Shown: one piece after another, positions 16,909 through 25,124 of the stretch
Layout of the letters: every line of letters starts with the position of its first letter
How positions within the stretch are numbered: position 1 is the first letter of the stretch
DNA from: an uncultured Bacilli bacterium
Lineage (GTDB): Bacteria; Bacillota_I; Bacilli_A; RF39; UBA660
Assembly (NCBI GenBank): GCA_910587535.1
Contig: CAJUKM010000003.1
Coordinates: 1 to 59,726, forward strand
DNA: 59,726 bases
Direction of reading: 5' to 3'
Translations under genes and position numbers: made by a program
The notes under the pieces: generated by a model
Seen by the model: the letters and a program-made list of their open reading frames with translations, nothing else
What the model was told of the DNA's origin: nothing
Database searches by the model: none

Positions 16909-17679
16909 ATGGAAAAGGGAGAGAAAAAGTGGTACACATCACCTAGCAATTTGGTAACAGTAGTCGCTTGTATAATATTGATACCATTATTGCTGGTGAA
17001 TCTATGGATAATAGTCCAATCTAAGACCAACAAAGATGAAGTTCCAAGTGTGTTTGGAATCAAACCTTTCATCGTCCTATCTGGATCGATGGAATCCGAA
17101 ATCCACAAAGGCGATCTGATCTTGACTAAGTTAGTCGATCCGATAGATGTCGCTATAAACGATGTCATCGCCTTTAGAGATGCGGAAAATACAGTCACGA
17201 CACACCGAGTAATCGACATAGTCGAAAAAGAAGGAGAATCGTATTTTATTACAAAGGGTGATAATAATACGACTCAGGATAGAAACCTTGTCGGATTTAA
17301 CGACATTGAAGGCTTATACATAGGAAGGATTCCTGGAATCGGTTCTATTATGAGCAGTCTATCACAACCGACTACTATACTCATAATGGTATTCGGAATC
17401 ACCACAGTGTTTGTTATAGGATTCACGATCTCTAATAAAAAACAAAGAGAATTAGAGAGACAGGAATTCTTAGAGTTCAAAAAGATGAAAGAAGAAATGG
17501 CTAATGCCACATCTTCTAAGACCAAGAAAACGAAGTCTATAAAAGCTGTAGAAGACGATGAAGAGCTTCTAGAAGAGGATGAGGAAGAAGAACCTCAACC
17601 TAAAAAGAAGAGCACTAGTACTCCAAAAAAGAAAAGTACTAAGACTACTTCTTCAAAAAAAACTAAGTCGACAAAATAA
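16909..17679 (+). CDS. sipW: SipW-type signal peptidase I (S26B), first copy
   Basis: Membrane signal peptidase of the SipW/ER-archaeal type, using a Ser-His rather than Ser-Lys pair. Of 256 residues, a transmembrane segment lies at about 15-36, the active-site box VLSGSME holds Ser60, TTHRV holds His99, and KGDNN follows. A second transmembrane segment is near 150-172. The last 60 residues are an acidic stretch (EELLEEDEEEEPQ) then a Lys/Ser/Thr-rich tail, probably cytoplasmic, of unknown use. The start is the ATG after GTGGTGA; an upstream GTG at 16897 is less likely. It should process the TYAKY-type precursors encoded next to it. Confidence 0.92.
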   Translation: MEKGEKKWYTSPSNLVTVVACIILIPLLLVNLWIIVQSKTNKDEVPSVFGIKPFIVLSGSMESEIHKGDLILTKLVDPIDVAINDVIAFRDAENTVTTHRVIDIVEKEGESYFITKGDNNTTQDRNLVGFNDIEGLYIGRIPGIGSIMSSLSQPTTILIMVFGITTVFVIGFTISNKKQRELERQEFLEFKKMKEEMANATSSKTKKTKSIKAVEDDEELLEEDEEEEPQPKKKSTSTPKKKSTKTTSSKKTKSTK

Positions 17680-17732
17680 AAGACTTAGGTGTGTAAATTT
17701 GGTAAACCCTCGTAAGAGAGTTTATATAGAAA

Positions 17733-17772
17733 AGGAAGTCTATTAAAATCTTCCTGTGCATAGTACTATGCA
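17733..17772 (+). promoter_or_regulatory. Two consecutive hairpins in the leader of the TasA-like gene
   Basis: AGGAAG (17733-17738) pairs with CTTCCT (17750-17755) over an 11-base loop. Two bases later comes a perfect 16-base palindrome TGCATAGTACTATGCA (17757-17772). No T run follows, so this is not a terminator. Likely roles are mRNA processing, 5' stabilisation or a protein site. A weak promoter-like pair, TTGGTA (17699) and TATATA (17723), lies just upstream. Confidence 0.45.
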
Positions 17773-17810
17773 TTTATTGAAAAATTTGCATACGAAGGAG
17801 GTGAAAAAGA

Positions 17811-18884
17811 ATGAAAAAGAGAGGAACAGTCCTAGGCGGATTACTACTAGCTGTTGTTGTTACTGGATATTCAGTATGCGGTACATACGCTAAATATGTA
17901 TCATCAATGGATATAGCAGACGAAGCTAGAGTTGCTAAATGGGATTTCAAATTAGTTGGTGAAGAGTCAACTGGAAATTATGATATCAACTTATTCCAAG
18001 ATTCTTACTTAATTAAAGGAACTGAAAATACTAAAGTTGTATCAAGTGAACCAGGAATTAAGGTTGTTGCTCCAGGAACTGAAGGTTCATATGCTTTCAA
18101 TATCCAAGGAACAGCTGAAACTAACTATACTGTAGATATTTCAGATGTAGTAGTTGCTAATACTATCAAAACTAATAAATATAATCCTATCAAATTCAGT
18201 ACTGATGGTGGTAAAACTTGGATGACTGATGAAGAATTAGTTGAAGCTTTAGAGAATTCTGTAGCTGACAAAGTTTACCCAGCAAACTATGTATTGAATT
18301 TACAATACACTATAGATTGGAAATGGGATTTCGAAACTGTTGTTGATGGTATGGACAGAGACGAAGTTGATGCTTTAGATACTGAATTAGCTAGAAAACA
18401 AGGTACAGTTAAAGTTTCACTTAAGATAACAGTTACTCAATCTGATAAAGCTGCTAGCGCTGATTTAACTGCTCCAAAAACAGCTACACTTGCTAAGGCT
18501 CCTAAAGAAGCAATCGATGCTCTTAAAGGAAATGCTTTATATACAAGTTTAGATGAAAAGGATTTTGCAAACGTTAAATTCAACGGTAAAGCTTTAATGG
18601 GTTCAATCGACGTTAACCATGACTTAGATGCTGCTTTCGGTGAAGGTTATAACACTGGATTCTATTACCCAATCGTTCTTATGGACGTTGAAGGTGTAGC
18701 ATTCCTTAACAATGGCGGAAATGCATTTAACCTATCAGACGATAACGTTGTATTAGTTCCACTTCATCCAGAAAAAGCTGCAGCTGATCAAGTTATCACA
18801 ATCGATATCTATAAAGATGCAACTAAAGCTGAGAAGACAGGATCTTATACAATAGATTATTCAAAAGTTAATTTCAATAACTAA
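17811..18884 (+). CDS. TasA-like SipW-dependent matrix protein
   Basis: Probable main fibre or matrix subunit. The 357-residue precursor has a SipW-cognate N-terminus: KKRG, hydrophobic core LGGLLLAVVVTGYSVCG, then TYAKYVSSMDIADEARVAKW, the usual pattern around the cleavage site in CalY/TasA-type proteins. The body is beta-rich, with TIDWKWDF (about 167-174) and DALDTELA, the W-x-W and DT motifs seen in TasA-like domains. There are no cysteines after the signal region. The ribosome site GAAGGAGGTG is the best in the window, and the codons differ from the neighbours (more GTT, GCT, ATC, TTC; fewer ATA and AGA), both pointing to high expression. Hairpins flank the gene on both sides. Confidence 0.85.
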   Translation: MKKRGTVLGGLLLAVVVTGYSVCGTYAKYVSSMDIADEARVAKWDFKLVGEESTGNYDINLFQDSYLIKGTENTKVVSSEPGIKVVAPGTEGSYAFNIQGTAETNYTVDISDVVVANTIKTNKYNPIKFSTDGGKTWMTDEELVEALENSVADKVYPANYVLNLQYTIDWKWDFETVVDGMDRDEVDALDTELARKQGTVKVSLKITVTQSDKAASADLTAPKTATLAKAPKEAIDALKGNALYTSLDEKDFANVKFNGKALMGSIDVNHDLDAAFGEGYNTGFYYPIVLMDVEGVAFLNNGGNAFNLSDDNVVLVPLHPEKAAADQVITIDIYKDATKAEKTGSYTIDYSKVNFNN

Positions 18885-18903
18885 TATTAGTATGTTGAAA
18901 AAG

Positions 18904-18956
18904 TTGGAAGTTATTTAACTTCCAAATAAGTCCAAGAGTTTCTTGGATTTATTTGG
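18904..18956 (+). promoter_or_regulatory. Overlapping hairpins after the TasA-like gene
   Basis: Hairpin 1: TTGGAAGTT (18904-18912) with AACTTCCAA (18917-18925), loop ATTT. Hairpin 2: a 16-bp stem from 18922-18937 to 18941-18956 with one G-T pair and a GTT loop. They share CCAA (18922-18925). No T run follows. These probably protect the 3' end of the TasA-like message or cause partial termination, separating its level from the downstream adhesin. Confidence 0.6.
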
Positions 18957-18992
18957 AAACTAAATTCTAATATAATCGAAAGGAGTGAAAGT

Positions 18993-21900
18993 ATGGCTAC
19001 TAAACAAGCTGTAAAAAAAGTTGGCAAAAATGAGAATAAAGATGAAGAAAAAGACAAACTTAGACGTCGTATAATGATGATCGTAATAATTATTCTTATC
19101 ATACTATCACTTATTACGAGTTGTAGTTGTACTTCTAATTTCTTCGGAAGAATAGGGGAGCTTTTCAGAAATGAAGGAGATCACCCCATAACTGGAGAAG
19201 ATAACGATCCAGAAAACATTAAAAATAAATACTTAAAATTCGACACAGATAAGATGGAAATTTCTCTATCGGACTCTAAAGCAAAATTAAGTTTTAGTTA
19301 TAGAAATATAAATCCTAAAGAGTTTACATGTACTACTAGCGATGCGAGTATCGCAACGTGTTACGTCGAAAATGGATATGTCGTAATCAATCCGAAATCT
19401 GCAGGTACTGTTACAGTTACTTTAAAGACTACTGCGAATGGAAAAAGTTATGAAGCTACTGCTACAGTAACGATTACAGATCCTAATAAATACATTAAAC
19501 TATCTAGTACAAAAGGTACTATCAATATGGCATACACTAAATATAAGTCTGTCAATTATAGTTTAGTCGGAATAACTGGAGATGTTACTGTAAATATCAG
19601 TGACGAATCTATAGCCAAAGCTGTAGTTAAAAATGGTGTACTAAAGATAACTGCTATCAAAACTGGAAAGACAGAGATAACAGTATCCATTAATTATAAT
19701 GGTATAGAATATAAAGATACATACTATCTTACTGTAATTAATGAAAAAAATCCGAGTAAACCTAGTAAACCTGATGATAGTGGTCAAACAAAACCAGAAA
19801 AACTAGACGATAACAATAGACTTAAAGAACTATCTATGCCTTGGACAGATCTTCACTTTGATCCAGAAACACTAGAATATAGAGTCGGAGTAAAATGGAG
19901 AAATAAAGTATCCTTAAAAGCAATACCAGAAAGTTCTAAAGCTACAGTTTCTTACACCTTTAACGGTAAAACTGTGAGTGACCTAAAAGATCTAGAACTG
20001 AAATTAGGGGATAATATAGTTGCGATTACGGTTACAGCAGAAGATGGAAGTACTAGAACTTACAAAGTCATCATCAATAAAGTTAAAAATGATAATAACT
20101 ATCTTAAGAGCTTGACTACGAGCGAAGGAACATTGACTCCTAAATTCAATAAAAATCAATTATCATACCAAGTAGACGTCACAGCAGACGTAAATACGAT
20201 CGACTTAACTGCGATTCCAAAGAGTAAAAAAGCTACCTTAACATATACTTTCAATGGTAAAAAAGTTAGTTCTTTAGATAACTTAAAATTGCGCACAGGA
20301 CCTAACTCAGTTAGAATAACGGTTACGGCCGAAGACGGAAGTACTAGAACTTATCAAGTTATCATCAATAAAGATTCTAAAGGAGAAGTCGATAGAAATA
20401 GCTTACTAGAAAGTTTGACAGATTCTTTAGGAAAAATCGATTTCGATCCATATGTAACTGACTATAATATCGGTGTAAAATCTGATGTAGATAATATATC
20501 ATTAAGTGCAATACCTAGTAGTAAAGATGCTACTATCAAATACACTTACAATGGTAAGGAAGTAACTGATTTGAGCGATTTAGATTTGTTACCTGGAGAT
20601 AATAAAGTCATTATCACTGTAACAGCTAAAGATGGTCAAACTAAAACTGAATATACGGTTACTATAAATAAAGAATTAGCTGACAATAGCAGTTCACTCA
20701 TGGATCTAAAAGTCTTATGTAATGATGGAAAACTAAATCCTACATTTGAAGAAAATGTACTTTTCTACGAAGTTAAAGTAAACGAGACAGTAGACAAGAT
20801 TAGCCTAGAGGCAACTCCTAACTCTAATGCTAAATCTATAAGTTATACACTTAATGGTAAAACTGTAAATGATCTATTCGATTTACCACTACATTATGGA
20901 GATAATACAGTGACTATAACTGTAACGGGATCAGATGGAACCAAGAGAACTTATAAAGTTGTTATCACAAGAATCTCTGATAAATCTAGTGATGCATCTA
21001 TTAAAGATATTACAGTAGATGGAGAATCTATTCTTAGTACTTTTGATAAGACAGTCGATAACGATACAGATTCAGTCATATTAGTGGCAACTCCAAACGA
21101 CCCTAATGCGACAGTTACATATTATTACGAAGGAAAAGAATATAAAGATTTAGACGAGTTAAAGGTAGACTTAAAGACTGGCGCAAACGTCGTACAGGTC
21201 GTAATAACAGCAGAAGATGGCATAACTAAGAATACATACGATGTCACTATTAACAAAAAAGATGTCGAGCCTCCAGCTCCTTCAGAAGATGCAACCCTTA
21301 AAGACTTGATCGTCAATAACGAATCAGTATTAGGTTCTCTAAATGCGACAATTGGAACAGACTCTAAGATAAATATAGTGGCAACTCCAAACAGCGATAA
21401 AGCTACCATCAAGTATATTTATGAAGGTAAAGAATATACTTTAACTGAACTAGAAAACAAATTAAACGCCGATTTAAAACCGGGAGAAAAAGCCGAAGTA
21501 ACGATCAGAGTTACAGCAGAAGATGGAACAACACAGAAAGACTACGATCTTACTATTAATAGAGATAAAGAAGTATCAGAAGTAGACAACAATTTCTTAG
21601 ACAATTTAGAAGATAAAGATAAGAAATACGATCTATATCCGATATTCGATAAGAATACTAATAACTACACGATGACAGTAAACTATAAAGAAACTTCTAT
21701 CTCACTAGTGGCAACTCCAAATCCGGATGCCAAGAGTGTTACATATACTTATAAGAGTGCAAACGGAACAGAAAAAACTGTAAATTCCTTAAATGATTTA
21801 AAACTAGAAGATGGAAAGAACGTAGTAACGATTACTGTAACTTCAGCAACTGGTGAAAAAAATGTCTATACAGTTACGATTATCAAACCAGTTCGTACTA

Positions 21901-23486
21901 TCGAATTAGATAAGAGTACATACGAGTGTAATATCGAACTTGGAACGTGTACTATCGAATACATTGTAAAAGACGATGGAAACCCAACAACAGACTACGA
22001 TTTCGAAAAAGATATCACTATAGATGGACTTCCAAAAGGTGTAACGGCATCAAAAACTGAAGCAGGAAAGATAGTTCTTACGATCGATCCGAATGTAGTA
22101 ACAGCAAACTCAGCTGCTAATATCTCGCTAGGAATAGAAGGTTACAAAGACAATCTTGCCAATGCAACAGTTAAGTTCACATCTAACGCTCACTTGATAA
22201 CTTCCGGTTCATACGAATACGATATGAGCTATGAAGGTTCATCTGGAGACAATACTAGATCTATCATATTGAAGACAGATGTCTTAATCGGAGATGTAAA
22301 AGTAGTTGTAAAGGATGGAAACGGAAACGTCGTCTATCCGACTGATGCAAATCCTAATCCTAAAGGAAAACACATAGAAATTTGTACTGGAAATAACTGT
22401 GTTAAAGTTAATGCAAATGGACCTATAAACATTGCTTACACGGGAGAAAAGACTGGTCCTACTAGTCTACCTTTCGAAATTACAGCAACTGGTCCTACAA
22501 CTCCTGGTAATCCAGCAACTATAACAGTCGATGGAAGTACAGCTTACGGAAAAGAAATCGGATTCCCTAATGGCATAGATGCGATAAAGATCAACATAAC
22601 AGAGAAATACATCGTATTGATCAAAGCCAATGGTGGTATGTTCAATCAATTTACAGATGAATACGAATTCAAAATTTCTAGTTTAGAAGAGATAGACTTG
22701 GGTGCTTATGATGAGCCTTACAAGTTAAATGATAAAGACAAATGTGAATCTTACAAGTTTGTCGGATATAGCAAGGACGAATCTACTAGTCCAGACGGTC
22801 CATTCGATTACAATAGAACGGACAACAGGATTATCAAGAATCTGACTGAAAATTTAACTCTCTATGCTATATACACTAGTGAATCTTCAAAAATAGACCC
22901 TATTACAAACACGATGTGGGTAGTAGATGTACCGTTATTCCATAACGAAGAATACTATAAACAGTACAACAAAGATAAGATCATCTATCCAGGTGCAACA
23001 GGAAAATATACGATGAATATTACTAATAAGAGCAAAGATACTATAACTCTTACTGGTATGACATTGATCGAAGATAAAACTGTTTGTATCAAAAATGCAG
23101 ATGGTTCTTACATGGGATGCTTGAATATGGGATATATTATAAAAGATTCATCTAACGCATATCATTTCCATAACATGCAAAATTATCAAATCCTAAACTC
23201 ATATAATAAAACTGTTAAAGACTGGCCAAACGACTATAACGAATTGACTTTCGACTTCGAAAGCGATGAGAGTACTAGAACGTTACTACCAGAATCAGAA
23301 GACAGAGATAAGAGTTGGACAGAGATCACTATTCATTGGAAATGGATAGACTATGAAGATGGACACACGGATAGGCTTGATACCTTAATTGGTAACAAAG
23401 CTGCCGAAATGGAAGATAACGACCTTCTATACAGTTTAAAAGTTGGAATTCATTACACTACTGATAACAGTTGTCAATTAGACTAA
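18993..23486 (+). CDS. Giant membrane-anchored adhesin: Big2, seven cadherin-like repeats, TasA-like tip
   Basis: A 1497-residue surface protein. Residues 1-27 are charged and cytoplasmic; 28-46 form a membrane segment ending in LITSCSC, which could also be a lipobox. Then: two Big2-like Ig domains (about 78-250); seven cadherin-like beta-sandwich repeats of about 95-100 residues starting near 275, 368, 469, 566, 667, 766 and 866, each with LxxLxxxxG...TVTAEDGxTxTYxVxINK; a beta region (967-1200); an InlB/Listeria-Bacteroides-type repeat (about 1206-1300); and a C-terminal TasA-like domain (about 1305-1497) with NTMWVVDVPLF, PGATGKYTMNITNKS, TIHWKWIDYEDG and DTLIG. The order is anchor, stalk, tip. 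It should carry or seed the TasA-like fibre. The ribosome site is AAAGGAGTG. Confidence 0.85.
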   Translation: MATKQAVKKVGKNENKDEEKDKLRRRIMMIVIIILIILSLITSCSCTSNFFGRIGELFRNEGDHPITGEDNDPENIKNKYLKFDTDKMEISLSDSKAKLSFSYRNINPKEFTCTTSDASIATCYVENGYVVINPKSAGTVTVTLKTTANGKSYEATATVTITDPNKYIKLSSTKGTINMAYTKYKSVNYSLVGITGDVTVNISDESIAKAVVKNGVLKITAIKTGKTEITVSINYNGIEYKDTYYLTVINEKNPSKPSKPDDSGQTKPEKLDDNNRLKELSMPWTDLHFDPETLEYRVGVKWRNKVSLKAIPESSKATVSYTFNGKTVSDLKDLELKLGDNIVAITVTAEDGSTRTYKVIINKVKNDNNYLKSLTTSEGTLTPKFNKNQLSYQVDVTADVNTIDLTAIPKSKKATLTYTFNGKKVSSLDNLKLRTGPNSVRITVTAEDGSTRTYQVIINKDSKGEVDRNSLLESLTDSLGKIDFDPYVTDYNIGVKSDVDNISLSAIPSSKDATIKYTYNGKEVTDLSDLDLLPGDNKVIITVTAKDGQTKTEYTVTINKELADNSSSLMDLKVLCNDGKLNPTFEENVLFYEVKVNETVDKISLEATPNSNAKSISYTLNGKTVNDLFDLPLHYGDNTVTITVTGSDGTKRTYKVVITRISDKSSDASIKDITVDGESILSTFDKTVDNDTDSVILVATPNDPNATVTYYYEGKEYKDLDELKVDLKTGANVVQVVITAEDGITKNTYDVTINKKDVEPPAPSEDATLKDLIVNNESVLGSLNATIGTDSKINIVATPNSDKATIKYIYEGKEYTLTELENKLNADLKPGEKAEVTIRVTAEDGTTQKDYDLTINRDKEVSEVDNNFLDNLEDKDKKYDLYPIFDKNTNNYTMTVNYKETSISLVATPNPDAKSVTYTYKSANGTEKTVNSLNDLKLEDGKNVVTITVTSATGEKNVYTVTIIKPVRTIELDKSTYECNIELGTCTIEYIVKDDGNPTTDYDFEKDITIDGLPKGVTASKTEAGKIVLTIDPNVVTANSAANISLGIEGYKDNLANATVKFTSNAHLITSGSYEYDMSYEGSSGDNTRSIILKTDVLIGDVKVVVKDGNGNVVYPTDANPNPKGKHIEICTGNNCVKVNANGPINIAYTGEKTGPTSLPFEITATGPTTPGNPATITVDGSTAYGKEIGFPNGIDAIKINITEKYIVLIKANGGMFNQFTDEYEFKISSLEEIDLGAYDEPYKLNDKDKCESYKFVGYSKDESTSPDGPFDYNRTDNRIIKNLTENLTLYAIYTSESSKIDPITNTMWVVDVPLFHNEEYYKQYNKDKIIYPGATGKYTMNITNKSKDTITLTGMTLIEDKTVCIKNADGSYMGCLNMGYIIKDSSNAYHFHNMQNYQILNSYNKTVKDWPNDYNELTFDFESDESTRTLLPESEDRDKSWTEITIHWKWIDYEDGHTDRLDTLIGNKAAEMEDNDLLYSLKVGIHYTTDNSCQLD
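19814..21890 (+). repeat. Seven tandem cadherin-like domain repeats
   Basis: Seven protein-level repeats of 280-300 bases within the adhesin gene. The best conserved stretch encodes ITVTAEDGSTRTYxVIINK, and the first two copies are nearly identical there. Later copies (five to seven) have insertions in the loop after the GKE[YV] strand. Confidence 0.85.
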
Positions 23487-23510
23487 AAAGAGTAAAAGAG
23501 GTAATAAGAG

Positions 23511-24443
23511 ATGAAGATTTTAAAGAAGATAATAGTCACGGTAGTTTCGATTTTCTTATTGTTATTGTTGACTTATAACGTCTACAATTTCATAAGTACT
23601 AAAGTTTTGAAAAACGATATTGCCCCAGTATTCGGCTATGCCGTACTGGAGGTAGTATCGGGTTCCATGGAACCTACTATTCATGTAGGAGACATGATCA
23701 TAATTGACATGAACGATACTACTTATGATAAAGACGATATAATCACTTTTTACGATAAAGAAGGATCCTTCACTACACACCGCATAATATCGATAGAAGA
23801 CGGTGAAATAATCACGAAGGGTGACAATAATGATAGTTTAGATAGTGAGCCGATTATAGAATCAAAAATCGTAGGAAAATATAAATTTAAATTAGATGGT
23901 GCTGGTAAGATATTAGCGGCATTCAAAAGTCCACTTACGATGGTGATGATATTGATAATAGGCATTTTGGTATGTGTTCTTATGAGTACTGATAAAGATG
24001 GAAATCCTATACTCGAAGAAGAAGAAAAAGAATACGAAGAATTCTTAAAATACCAGAATCAAAAATCTAAACAAAAAGAAGAAAATATCGAGACGTCAGC
24101 TTCTCCAAAAAAATCTTCGACTGAGAAAAAGAAAAAATCCGAGCCTAATCTCGATGCAAAGATTACTGTAAAAGAAGTTAAAAATGATAAAACAAGAAAG
24201 AAAAAAACTAATACAGAGGCTAAAATGTCTGTTAAGACAGTAGAAGAAAAGCCTAAAGCTAAGTCTTCTACAAATACTAAAAAGAAAACACAAACTAAGG
24301 CAAAAGTTACAGTCAAGACGGTTCCTGAAAAAAAATCTACTAGTGATACCAAAAAGAAGAGTCAAACTGCAACTTCTGCGAAAAAAAAGAAAAACACAAA
24401 CGACACGACCAAAACTAAAGGAACAACTCCAAAAAAGAAGTAG
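23511..24443 (+). CDS. sipW: SipW-type signal peptidase I (S26B), second copy
   Basis: Second signal peptidase of the operon, 310 residues. A transmembrane segment lies at 7-29, VVSGSMEPTIHVGD holds Ser52, TTHRIIS holds His90, KGDNNDS follows, and a second transmembrane segment is at about 138-160. The C-terminal 130 residues are an unusually long Lys/Ser/Thr-rich tail with repeated KxTVKxVxEKK units, even longer than in the first copy. The active-site box GSMEPTIHVGD is canonical, whereas the first copy has GSMESEIHKGD. Two peptidases in one operon suggest separate substrates or redundancy. The stop codon is followed at once by the AGGTGA site of the next gene. Confidence 0.92.
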   Translation: MKILKKIIVTVVSIFLLLLLTYNVYNFISTKVLKNDIAPVFGYAVLEVVSGSMEPTIHVGDMIIIDMNDTTYDKDDIITFYDKEGSFTTHRIISIEDGEIITKGDNNDSLDSEPIIESKIVGKYKFKLDGAGKILAAFKSPLTMVMILIIGILVCVLMSTDKDGNPILEEEEKEYEEFLKYQNQKSKQKEENIETSASPKKSSTEKKKKSEPNLDAKITVKEVKNDKTRKKKTNTEAKMSVKTVEEKPKAKSSTNTKKKTQTKAKVTVKTVPEKKSTSDTKKKSQTATSAKKKKNTNDTTKTKGTTPKKK

Positions 24444-24453
24444 GTGAATAATT

Positions 24454-25107
24454 ATGAAAGGATTATTACATAGTAAGAGATTTAGAACTAATTTATATAA
24501 ATGGTTATTTATGTATGTAGGAGTAATGGCACTTCTTACTACGGTAATAACCTATTCGAAATATATTTCGACTTTCATGTCAGGCGATGAGGCTAACACT
24601 ACGAGATTTGAAATGAAAGTAACACCTCAAGGATGTACTGGAAGTATCTGTAATTTAGGATCACATCGTCCAACTAGCGATATCGCATACGATTTCGATG
24701 TCGAAGAAGAGTTCGAAGTAAATACTTACTTAATATTGAGTTTTATTACTGAAGAAAACTTCAAAATTAAAAAAATAGAGGCAACAGAATTCATCGATGG
24801 CAATATCGATGAAGAAAAACTCGCTCCGATTTATACAGTTTCATCTGATGGAACAGTGACTTTTGGAAGTGGGTATGAAAACGCAAAAAAATCGAAGACA
24901 GAAAACGTTCAACTTGGACGAAAAGTTGTTGCAGCCACTAAGAGAAAGACTAGATATAGGGTTACATTAGAACATAAGATCGATGAGTATCTAACGACAG
25001 ATGAAAATGGAAACATCTATTACGATTACACAGGCACTTCTACTGACAATACGATAAATAAAGAAGTAGTTCAACTTGGCTATTCTGCAATGCAGATAAC
25101 TAATTAG
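24454..25107 (+). CDS. SipW-cognate exported protein, 217 residues
   Basis: An exported protein with the signal-peptide pattern of SipW clients: basic start, hydrophobic LFMYVGVMALLTTVITYS, then YSKYISTFMSGDEANTTRFEM, parallel to TYAKYVSS...DEARVAKWDF of the TasA-like protein. The mature part (about 170 residues) is beta-rich with a Cys pair (QGCTGSICN), a charged middle and AATKRKTRYRVTLEHKIDEYL. It lacks the W-x-W motif. It is probably an accessory matrix subunit (minor fibre, adaptor or cap). The AGGTGA ribosome site overlaps the stop of the second sipW gene. Confidence 0.72.
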   Translation: MKGLLHSKRFRTNLYKWLFMYVGVMALLTTVITYSKYISTFMSGDEANTTRFEMKVTPQGCTGSICNLGSHRPTSDIAYDFDVEEEFEVNTYLILSFITEENFKIKKIEATEFIDGNIDEEKLAPIYTVSSDGTVTFGSGYENAKKSKTENVQLGRKVVAATKRKTRYRVTLEHKIDEYLTTDENGNIYYDYTGTSTDNTINKEVVQLGYSAMQITN

Positions 25108-25124
25108 AAAGGGGGCTGGTTGAA

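Noticed and set aside
19814..21890. Regular repeats of about 300 bases, considered as a CRISPR or other DNA-level array
   Set aside because: The repeat unit is a full protein domain in frame, diverged at the DNA level. Nothing in the window has short identical repeats with unique spacers.
24059..24365. Minus-strand frames opposite the tail of the second sipW gene
   Set aside because: Phe/Leu/Ser-rich translations are the reverse image of the Lys/Thr-rich tail; no start signals.
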